Made by a program: the position numbers and the translations under genes. Under the pieces are notes generated by a model. That model saw only the letters and a list, made by a program, of their open reading frames with translations. It was not told where the DNA came from and did no database searches. This document shows, one piece after another, positions 1 through 9,700 of a DNA stretch of 64,000 nt; the first letter of the stretch is position 1; every line of letters begins with the position of its first letter. This DNA is from Toxoplasma gondii ME49 (taxonomy: Eukaryota; Apicomplexa; Conoidasida; Eucoccidiorida; Sarcocystidae): assembly GCF_000006565.2 (NCBI RefSeq), contig NC_031480.1, positions 5,011,762 to 5,075,761 on the forward strand. The letters are read 5' to 3'.

Positions 1-354
1 TTTTGTTTTCTCTTCGGGTGTCGGTGGGGTATCATCGTCACAGCTTCTTCTCGACTTGAGCGTTTCTTCTTTCTCCCTGCGCTTCCCTTCTTCTCATCCC
101 CTCTCGTCTCGAGGGGTGTGTCGAACTCGCCGCTTCTCCTCCTGCGTGGAAGACGTTCGATTCTCTGTTCCTCGCGATTGCTCTCGTGTCTCAGTGTGAC
201 CTCCCTCCGCGTCGCCTTCCGCTCTTTCTTCGGTTCGCTACTCCTCGCTTCTTGTCTCTCTAAAACCTTCGTTTCTCAGCCTCGACACGAAGAAGGACCC
301 TGTGTCCACCTAGATCAATGCTCAGTTGTATCCTTCCATGTACACACACATCCA

Positions 355-397
355 TATGTATATATAAATGAGAGTATATATAAATATATATATTCAT
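355..397. repeat. TA-rich microsatellite
   Basis: An imperfect TATA(A) run interrupted by short AATGAGAG-like spacers. It creates spurious Tyr-Ile open frames on both strands and codes for nothing recognisable. Confidence 0.8.
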
Positions 398-1938
398 AGG
401 TACATTGTATGTGTATGGTGGACTGACTGTCTTCTTCCTGACCCCACACTTCATTTCCTTGAAGCGTCTCTTGTCTCAACCTGAATTTAAGCAGAACTGT
501 CATTTATCGGAAGTAAAAAGTGAAACTGGCACGAAGGAGCGGGAAGCAGTTCACACCATCCAGAGAACACCTGAAGCGAGGCTTCCTGTTACACATCATA
601 AACTGGGAGTCGCAGTTTTACTGGGGAGAATACACTCCGAGCTGGACAACTGTGGTTTGGACCTCTCAGCTCTTTGTTGACGAGGTCCGAAAGCGCTGCG
701 TTCTTCCTGATGTGTAGACAGTTTCGTCACTTCACATTCTCGACCGTTCTTCTTCGTTTGCGGACAACGAAACTGCTTCTCCCTAGCAGGCAGACGTTGG
801 GTCAAGAGACTCCGACGCGACACAGACGAGAACACACCGTGGGGTATTGAGAAGAAACATAGGACGAGAAAGAAAGACATTAGCGGAGAAGCAGATGGAG
901 ACAGGTGGAGCAGGGGGATAGGGAGAGAAAGGGTAAGGCAGAGGAAGAGACAGACACAGGAAGAAGCAAAAAAAAAAGGACGAGAGCGAGAGATCGTGGA
1001 AGGTGGAGGAGAGACGGGGGGAGACCAGAAGAAGAAGTGCCACGAGAGGTACGATGGGGTTCCCTAGAGAGGTTGAGGAAACCAAAGATAGGACAGGACG
1101 GAGAAAGAGAGAAAACGAGGAAAACGAAGTGCGAGAGACAGCGCGAGGCGGCAGATAGCAGCACAGATCGACGTGCTCAGGGATGAGTTTTTAGAAGCCG
1201 GAGCTACACAGAGACAGCCACACAAATGACGCCAACCAGATTGGAAAACTGTGAAATATTGAGACACGAGTACAGAGCGATTCGCGAGGACGGCGATCTA
1301 GTTTCTTCAGCGTCGGAAGACTTCTCTCTTAATCCCTACACCATACAGACAGCTCCGAAGGCACCCCCGCTCTGCTCTCAGACGACACCGCGCAACGCAC
1401 AGCAGGCTGTCGAAGAGGTTGCGTCTCCTCGGCAGATCCGCCTTCGGCTGAAGTGGAAAAGCCGAAGCTTGTACAGAAAGACATGGAACGGTTCCTTCAC
1501 GACTGTTTTGTCGCCGCCGCGCTCAACGAATCTGGACTCCGCTGGCGTGGTACCGCAGGGGGGAGCGCGAAACCACGTTCACATACGCCAGCAGACACGA
1601 GAACAAGGACCGAGACGTACTTCCAGAAAAAAGCAAATCGAGAGGTCAAAACTGTCCAGAGGAAATCTTTGCAAATCTTTTCTTGCGGAGTTTCAGCTGC
1701 TGCCGGCGCTCAAGCATCTGCTGGCGGAGGTGCCTGGCCGTCCGCCAGTTGTCCACGCGTCCTGCAGCGGAAAACAGCGAAATTCTCGAGAAAACGAAAA
1801 CCTCTTCCCAGAAGAGGGAGAACAGAAGTCTTCTCAGGCGTCTTGTCTAACACTGCTAAGCTCCTCTCTCGATATCACCTTCGTTGCGGCCACTCTTATC
1901 TATTCGTCTCTCTCGTATTCCCTGCCATTCTTCACACG

Positions 1939-2106
1939 CATATATATATATATATATGGATATATATACTGTTCACGTTATATACATTTATATATATATA
2001 TATATATATGTCTTTCGCTGGCGCCAAACCCCCCTTGAATTGCTTCCCTTACACCTATGCAGACGAATATATAAATATGTATATATATATATATATATAT
2101 ATGTAT
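1939..2106. repeat. Cluster of three (TA)n tracts
   Basis: Three alternating TA blocks (about 1939-1970, 1985-2010 and 2068-2104) are separated by unique sequence. Tyr-Ile open frames here are artefacts of the repeat. Confidence 0.85.
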
Positions 2107-2624
2107 AGATACTTGAGCCTCTCTCTGCAACTGAGTCTATCCAATTCGATATGCTCGAAATCTGCTTCCTTACCAGTTGCTTCGAGTGTTTTCCGGAAGT
2201 TCTCTGCCGCACGCATCGCTCGCGTCAGCCCATAGGCGGCACGAAACCAGCGAATGCGGTGTTGTCCATCTTCTCTCCACTGGACAGCAAAGACGTTCAA
2301 CCTGAAAAAAGAAGACTCTCGGCCTCGAGTGCACGATCAGTGCAGCCCCCCAAGCGCATGCACCGACATTCAGAAACGCGTTTGACTCTCAAAACGGAAA
2401 ATAGGCGCCATGCAGAACATCGAGGGCCGATGCGTGAGTGAACGTCGTTGTCTTTTGACGGCAGTTTAAGACCGCAAAGCGAAGCACAAATCTGACCAGA
2501 ATCCACTCCCAAGGAAGAAACTGAGCGAAAGAATACCATGCTCAAAACTGTGTCAGTGAAAATCGATACATCCACCTCTAAGGTTTTATCTAAGTTTGCA
2601 CATGTGGCTATGCATATACACATG

Positions 2625-2627
<3 letters not shown>

Positions 2628-2655
<28 letters not shown>

Positions 2656-2885
2656 GTATCACTCTTTGGATTCATAAATCTAGATCTTGAAACATCTGGA
2701 TATATGTCTACGAATGATTTGGAAAGAGATACACTGACTCCAATACATCCAATATACATACATATAACAATACATACATATATATATATATATATACATA
2801 TATCTCTATATGCATAAGTATACCTATGTATGGATATATATTTATACCAGTAGATATGCATCTATATGTATATACGTTTATGTCT
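2628..2885. repeat. (TA)n and TACA/TATG mixed microsatellites
   Basis: A pure TA run at about 2632-2656 is followed at 2756-2885 by interspersed ATACAT/TATATG units. This is non-coding low-complexity DNA upstream of the candidate exon at 3049. Confidence 0.8.
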
Positions 2886-3048
2886 GTGTAGAGAGAGAGA
2901 AAGATCGGTTCAGACAGATGGAAATGTACATGGGGAAAGGGGCAGAAGTATGTGTACGTCTGTACGTTCTTGTACATGAGTTTCGTGTTCCGGTTATTTT
3001 TTCTGTGTCTGTCGAAATGTGCAGACGTATTTCTGAGTTTTTTTTCAG

Positions 3049-3259
3049 CTTGCCTAGGGTAGTAGTCGACGCCAGTGACGGGAGAGAGACGAATGAATCG
3101 ATCGTCAAGCTGAACGTTGTATTTTCTCCTTCTCCAAAAGCGGTACTTGTGCGTGACATTCCACGGAAAATCCGAGCCCAAGCTCACGCCGTCGCGGAGG
3201 CTGTCTACGCGCTGAAAGGATGTGGAAAAGTCACCACCGCGCAAGTCGCGGAACGGAGG
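3049..3259 (+). CDS. Candidate internal exon, unrecognised protein
   Basis: A strong pyrimidine run ending in TTTTTTTTCAG precedes 3049, and AGG|GTGAAA follows 3259. The frame between (one base plus 70 codons) is mixed in composition and ends in a helix-like stretch, KIRAQAHAVAEAVYALKGC. I do not recognise the family. Upstream and downstream exons are uncertain; the next open block (3417-3756) does not join with matching phase at the acceptors tried. It could be part of the same gene as the 4309-5430 exons. Confidence 0.35.
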
Positions 3260-3416
3260 GTGAAACGCGAGAAATGCACAAAACAGTTCTGCGCAAACGT
3301 CGGAGACCTACAGCGCGACGCAGGTCACGATGAGACGGCCGGGGCAAGAGGACAGGCGAAAATGAGAGAGAGAAGACGATACGAAGCAGACCACTCAAGA
3401 AACGAGCACAAAACAG

Positions 3417-3756
3417 ACAGAGATGTCGAGCAGAGACAGACAGAAAACGAGAGGGCAGAAAGCGGGAGACCGAGAAAATAAGAAACGAAGCTGACGACCC
3501 CCCCTCGGCAAGCACAATCAAGCAGCCACCGAGCACTCCGGAAACCCAAACAGCAGAACGCGAGGAAGTCAGACGCTCAGGAGTTTCTCCGCAGAGCGAG
3601 AGAAAAGGTTCCAGCAGGGCAAGCGCGGGAGAGAAGGCGCAGACGGCCACAGTGCTCCTGGAGCTCACTGCCGAACCGCGCAGCTTCCAGGGTGGCTTTT
3701 TTATGCTTTTCCAAGAGACACAAAAGACGCAGTCTCGTGACCTCTTGGCCGCTTGA
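3417..3756 (+). CDS. Candidate terminal coding block, unrecognised
   Basis: After an AAAACAG acceptor, the frame starting at 3418 stays open to TGA at 3754-3756. It starts Arg/Glu-rich, then becomes Ser/Pro/Thr-rich, and ends with an ordinary-looking stretch, GGFFMLFQETQKTQSRDLLAA up to the stop (LLAA last). Minus-strand frames over the same bases are Ser/Leu/Phe shadows of the purine-rich strand. The start boundary and link to neighbouring exons are unresolved. Confidence 0.28.
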
Positions 3757-3827
3757 GCACGGCCGGCTGGTGCATTCAGTTCTGTCCTTTGTTTAACAAA
3801 AAAGCGAGAGATAAGTATATCTTGGAC

Positions 3828-3875
3828 GAGTGTATATTGGCGGTTAAATGTCAATCAATCATGCGAATTTTAGGT
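3828..3875 (+). repeat. Dispersed 48-bp repeat, copy 1
   Basis: 48 bases matching 41 of 48 positions at 11473-11520 on the same strand, ending in the shared GCGAATTTTAGGT. This copy lies just after the stop at 3756. It could be a short interspersed element or a fragment of mitochondrial rRNA; the sequence alone does not decide. Confidence 0.6.
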
Positions 3876-4308
3876 TTTCCACGAAATCTACTTGGAAGAA
3901 GAGGCAAAGGACTGAGGAAGCGCTTACCATGTCCCTGTAGAAATCCTTCGGAATGAACTGTTGCATAGGCTTTAGAACGGCAGTCGTGTACGCAGGAGGC
4001 GGCAGGTGCTCAGGAGCTGCGAGGACACCAAGTTGCCACAGAAAAAAAGGAAAAAAACATCACGACATGCACGCGAAGAAGGCGAATGACGAGAACACAG
4101 GGATCTGTGGAAGAACGTTTCAGCGACGAACGCTCGCGGAAGCTGTATTTCTCACTCGCCAACGTGTGTCTTTTCCAGGGCGCATTCTCTTCAGCGTCAG
4201 ACTTCACACACGAAGCATGCATGGAACGTTGTGAAGCGCGTCACCCGTCGAAAAAACAAAGAAGCTGCAAGTGAACGCGAAACACGGAGTGGTGCTGTGT
4301 CTCTTCAG

Positions 4309-4817
4309 CAAGTGGAGAACGAGAACAGACTCTGCCCAGAGGCACTGCTTCGGAGAGACGAGCGCAGCTCCCCGGCCCATGGAAACACTGAAGAGAGAAA
4401 CCGAGGAACGAAGTCGCAAGCAAAAGCGAGAAAAAACCACTCGTGGAGGAGACTGCCGTCTCAAGAAAGGTAGGATTTCACTGCGAAGAGAAGGAGTCCG
4501 CGGTTTGGCGCATTCGAGCGTCAAAGAAACGAAGATGAATTGACGGTCTTGTAACACAGCGGGATGGAACGTACACCGTTTCAACACCAATCGCGGAACT
4601 TTCCCCAGAGCATGCATAGACGAAATATGCGCCTCTCTACAGGAATAGATACAAAGATGTTTTTGCTCCCATGTGTAGATAGACGTGAACCCACATACCT
4701 TTATAAATTCATGACTTGAAAGGAATAGGCATATACGCAGATGTCGCAGTGTAGATACACACATATGCAAACACATTTGCCCATATACATACACACATAA
4801 ATATATGTAATTTGTAC

Positions 4818-4848
<31 letters not shown>

Positions 4849-5430
4849 TATATAAATATGGAAGTGAAGCTGGGTTTGAAATGTGCACAGTTTCTCAGAT
4901 ATGTGTGCGTGGGTATCGGAGTACCTGGTACATAGGGGTGAAAGACTTCTCTGCTTTTCGGTTTGTAAGGATTTGCAGAGAATCTCCGTGTCTGGAACTT
5001 CAGTGCGGCAGAGGAGGAGACAAGTGAGAGCACGGGCGTCCGAAGTCCAGAGGAAGACCGAGACAAGCCACTCGAGGAGGAAACAGAAGACGAAGGCGAC
5101 AGAAGGCCGGGAGAGAGAGAGGCGGGACTCGGGAGACAGAGTGAAGAGGAGAGAGGAGAAGACGAAAACGAGAAAGAAACTGACCGGGCAGAGACTGAAG
5201 AAGGCGCTGCGGCGCAAGGACGAGGAAGTGACGAGAAGAAACGAAAGAGAGGAAGGGAGCCCAGAGACGGCAGAAAAGAGCGACAAGGGGGAGACAGAGA
5301 GAGAGGCAGACGCGTTTCTCCGGCGCGAACGCAAGAGCACTTGTCTTGGAGCAAAAAAGACAAGGAGAGGAGTTTCACTCCTCCAACGAGTGGAGCCCCG
5401 GCCGCAGCACCGAGGTGCCGCCGAGCGTGA
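4309..5430 (+). CDS. Candidate two-exon 3' end of a charged, low-complexity protein
   Basis: Proposed exons are 4309-4469 and 4979-5430. The first follows CTCTTCAG and ends at AAAG|GTAGGA; the second follows ATTTGCAG. A TAA lies in frame just before the second acceptor, which explains why no ATG opens this frame. Phases agree (1+2) and the joined frame runs about 200 codons to TGA at 5428. Composition is Glu/Asp/Arg/Lys-rich, typical of coccidian disordered regions, and ends SFTPPTSGAPAAAPRCRRA. A (TA)n tract sits in the intron. Function is unknown and the 5' exons are not established. Confidence 0.35.
4790..4860. repeat. (TA)n microsatellite in a candidate intron
   Basis: A TACATATA-type entry leads into a pure TA run at about 4819-4842, then mixed TATATAAATATG. 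It falls between the two candidate exons ending at 4469 and starting at 4979. Confidence 0.8.
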
Positions 5431-6735
5431 GGCGGCGCCGCTAGGACGACAGTCGCCATGAGGAACACCACACAGAAATGGAGAACTCGACGGAAAATCG
5501 AAAAAAGGCGAAGTAGGGAGACAAGGAAAGAGACAAGAGAAGCGAGAGAGAGAGAGAAGAGAAGCTACAGAGAGAAGAACAGAGACACGACGACCACCAA
5601 GGAGGAGATGGAAGCAGAGAGCCCACAGGTGACCAGAGACTAAAGGAAAGAAGATCACACCAAAGAGATTCTGAACTCTCATATGGTGCAGTGGGAAAAT
5701 GAGGACACTGGAGGTCGATTGTGTAACGAGAGGATCTTCCTCGACAGGAAAAAGCAAGGGCAGAACTCCGGTTCTCGCGCCGAAGGAACGCGTACGTTCC
5801 ACTAAGATAAGCGGGGAAAAGCAGAAAACGAAAAGACTACACCACAGAACCTCTGCTGCAGTCCTTGTCGCTTCGAACCCAAAGCGAGCGGCGAGGAATT
5901 CCGAGTTCTAAATTTCACAAAAAAGGCTTGTTCGTTCCAAAGTGTGCGTGCATGCATCTGTTGTTCTTCGCGTCATCAGCGCCGCTGCATGTCGCAGCAG
6001 CCCCCGCATGGAGACTTTTTCTGTCATTTTTCTGCGGCGCGAAGAACCGAGTTTGCCTCCGGATGTGGCGCTTCAATGTCGCCTTTGCCGAACAAAGAAG
6101 GCAGGCTTTTCGCGTGACTCTGCAGGGACCTCTCTGGTTGAGGCGCGCGACACAGAAACTCGCGGAAGACCCAGGGAGGGTTTGGGTGTCGAGACACTTG
6201 AACGGCGAGGCGCCCCGGAGCAATTTTGAGTTCAGCGCCTCGTTTCGAGTGCTTTGCGACAAACAATGTCTCTCTTTTTCCAGACTTTCTCAGAGGTTCT
6301 GTTCCTCTGAAAGCCTGTTGCGCGTTTCAGCGTCGCTCTTGCGGGTTTGCGCGTCACCCGACCGGGGACCCGTCAAGACTGGAAGGTCCGCGGGGGAAAA
6401 GGCGCTGGCTGCAGGAGGAAAGCAGCCGCGACGAACGCGAACGCAGGGTAATGCGAAGGAAAACCACGAGAAGCACTGCTGCCGAGAGACGCGAAGTGGA
6501 GAAAAGCCGAAGGTGTCTCTGAATTCTCTGCATCACGACCAGGGGAACTTTTAGCTGCGTGTAAAGTGCTACATCCTCCTGAGAAGAGGCCTTCGCGGCA
6601 TTGCAGACGAAAGTAACGCGAGAACACTCGACGCCACAAAGAGGAAACGCGGACACAAAAACATGCACGGAGGAAGACGCTGATGATAGGAAGAGAGCTT
6701 TGAGGGAGTCTCGCGACACCTGTGTCATCCCCAAG
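5431..6735. other. Leader region before the resolvase-like gene
   Basis: Purine-rich DNA (5455-5640), then a mixed region with overlapping + strand open frames at 5865-6554 and 6226-6522. None shows a recognisable domain or a clear splice pair. It probably contains the promoter and 5' untranslated region of the gene starting at 6736. Confidence 0.35.
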
Positions 6736-9700
6736 ATGGCGACCCGCAGCTGTTTCTTCGGAGACAGGCGCAGCGTGACCTCTTCATTTTTCTCTAAGCA
6801 GTTTCGTCCTTTCGAAGTTGGGCTCTCTTCTTCGTCTTCGGCTGGTGATGCTGCAGTGACACACGTAATTCTTCGGTGTCGACCCACCGCTCCACGCCGC
6901 TGCTCTGCTGTAGGCGTTCCCGTTAAACTGTCTGATCTCGGTCGCCTCTCTTCATCGACTTCTCGCTCGTGCTATTCTGCTGCTTCGCGCGAATCTGCCT
7001 CTCTTGGACCTCCCGGAGAAGCGCCGCTTCATGCCGGTTCCAGTCACGCTGAGTCTTCGTCGGTCGCCAGGTGGACACCTTCTTTGTTGGCGGCATTTTC
7101 GGTTAATGCTCACAGAGCGCTCTCTCCTTTCTCTTCACACACAGCTTCGCTTTTTGCGGTGTCTCGCCGTTTCTCGCGGAGGTTTCACTCTTCTCGATCG
7201 TGTCACACCTCTGCGTCTCTTTCTGTGTCTCCTATTTCTTCTGTGTTTCGCTCTTCCGAATCTTTCCCTGCCCTGGGGCGACTGTGTTGGACTCGTGCTT
7301 CCTCGTCTATAAGCCGACACGGTTCGCGGCGGTGGGTCTCAGCCTCTCTCTCTGTCTTCTGCAAGACTGCGCACTCCGGTTCTCTAGGGGAGTCAGGGTG
7401 TATATACAGCAGGGCACCTGCCTTGCTGCTGTTTCCCAATGCATACAAGCTCCTTCCAGGCCAGGCGAAATCTCGCAGCTTCTCGCTTGCCTGCACAAGC
7501 CGCGCGAATGGGGCGGACAATGGGAGAGAAGACGGGAGAGCGTCTGGGTCGCTGAGCTACCAGGAGTCGCCGAAACCTCGGATCCCCACGCTCTGCCTCG
7601 GGGTGTCTGTACACCGCGATGTTATTGGCTATGCTCTCATTCAAGTGAGGGAGAAAAAGTAGTTCTTCAGACCGGCAGAAGCCACGGAGCTCTTCCCTCT
7701 GGACAAATAGACACTATCTCGTGGAAATTTGTTTTCGCTTGCGCGATTATCTGTTCATGAGCATCACCAGCCTACCGGAATTTCTCTCTAGGCAAACGTG
7801 TCGCAAGAGGCACAGATGAACGAGAATATTCATCCGCATCTGCTTTGACTATCTATCTATCCTTATATATATATATATCGAACTATCTGTCTGTCTCTGT
7901 CTGTCTAATCTCTCTATCTATCTGTGTATACCTATCTTTATGTATCTATCTATCCATGAACCTTCCTCTCCACCTATCAATCTATCCAACTATCTATCTC
8001 TGTCTATCGAACATATGCATCTATCCATGTATCTATCTGTTTCTGTATGTCTGTCTAATTCATCTATCTGTATACATATACATACGTATGTGTGTATCTG
8101 TAGAGGTAGAGAGCGAAAAACTCACGGTTTGCATGTCTTCATTTGAAATCTCTGTTCACATGTTTGTGTCTTCGGAATTCGATATCCACACATCCGAGAC
8201 TCCAGTTGTCAACAAACAACACATCTCTCCATGGATCTCATCATGTAGAGATGCGTGTCTCGTTTCAAGTGTCGCACGGCTTCCAGTCTTTCTTTTCGTT
8301 CCCGTATCCTGTGCAGCCCAAGAACTCTTGGTTGCCCTTGAAGGTAGGCTTCATCGATCCAGCTGGAGTCCCACAGAGTTTGCCTGACCAGGCGGCGGAG
8401 GTCGCTGGAGTTCTCTTGGCGCTGCGCGACCAGCAGCATCGTCTCCTTTCGTGTGAGGGCGAGCCTGAAGAGACTGCTGCGCGTCATCGTTCTCATCAGC
8501 CTCCGAGCTGGCGAGAGAGAGACGAGATGGCAGGAGCTGCTGAGGAAGGAAGGCCGATCGCAAGCAAGGGGACAAATCCACAGAAGCGATGCTTCTGGAT
8601 CGTCGGGATCGAGGAGGCCTTGCGGGTCCCCCAGAGCTTCCGAGAAGCGACACGGGCGGCCGCCTTGCAGCAGTTGAAGGGGGCGATTTCTGCGGATCTT
8701 TTGAAGATTTTCTCTGTCTCCACTGTCGTGCCAGTCGAGCCGAAACAAGCGCGAGCCGCTCTCGGTACGTTGCGCAGACGGTTTCCGGGTATAGGTGGCG
8801 ACTTGTTAGGAGTGAAAGGCTGTGATAGCGTCGACACGTAGACGTGTGTCGCTCATTAGAAAAGCAGAAAATACGACGAATTCCGTAAGGCGTTCTCGCG
8901 ATCTCCCAGGACGACGTCAGTGGCGGCTACCACACCAACCTGCGCCTCTCCACGCGCAGTTCAGTTGTAGTCCTTGGCCTACGAACTGGAGCGTCTCTGT
9001 TTATTCTATTGGAGCTTCGCATCCTCTAGATCCCGGACGTCATCTCTATAGAAACAGTATCTGCCTAGAATGGGGTAGTCACAAGTCATGGTGTGGCTTC
9101 TCAGTCGTCTATTCGTGCATGAAGTATGCATTGGCCACTGTGGACAACGCGCGTTTGACGGGCCAAGGGCGACAGCTCACTCAGAGGGACAAGTACACAT
9201 GTAGGGGGGAGTCTGTTCGATTTCCCTGCTGCTTTCGAAAGAACGCTTAGGCACATTCAAGTGTAGAGTGTCACCGGACATTCTTCGAGGGTTCACAGTG
9301 GAAGCGGTTTTTTTTATCACGTGAATTTGTTTCATCCGGGGCATGTCCACGAATGTGACAGGGGGAACATTGTTGAACACAGTCTTCCGGGAGAGCGTCG
9401 AGGTGAATAGGTATGCGTTGAGGTATGCGTACATCCGACCAATGGCAGCGGTTTTCTCTGGTCTTAGTCCAGTCGGTTGGATTCGTTTTCGTGGTGCTTG
9501 CAGCCCGCGTTGCTGGCATTCCTCTTGGTTCAAGACAGGAGACGCTCTCCTGGTTGTCAGAGCAGGTTAGACTTTTGCCGCCTGTGTGGTCTGTGGCAGC
9601 TCCGGTGGACGTGCACATCGTTTATTTCTCAGACAGTTAGAGAGTTTCTCTCAGCGTTGCGTCGTTCTCGGTGCAAGATATGGATTCCTGTTGCCTCCTG

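Larger units (their letters stand above)
1..3048. other. Microsatellite-rich flank, no assigned gene
   Basis: No gene could be assigned. The first 260 bases are pyrimidine-rich and 850-1200 is purine-rich, as in coccidian promoters and untranslated leaders. A stretch at about 1345-1560 (+) reads as plausible protein after a possible acceptor near 1350 and includes KPKLVQKDMERFLHDCF. A different frame at 1640-1850 is also open. I could not join either to a neighbour with consistent phase. Both may be 5' exons of the unrecognised + strand coding region that follows. Confidence 0.4.

Noticed and set aside
1226..2861. Several ORFs rich in Tyr-Ile dipeptides on both strands
   Set aside because: Products of the (TA)n microsatellites, which are open in all frames.
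4204..5802. 532-codon minus-strand ORF
   Set aside because: Its Ser/Leu/Phe composition is the complement of a purine-rich + strand coding or leader stretch, and it runs through a (TA)n repeat. No domain or start support.
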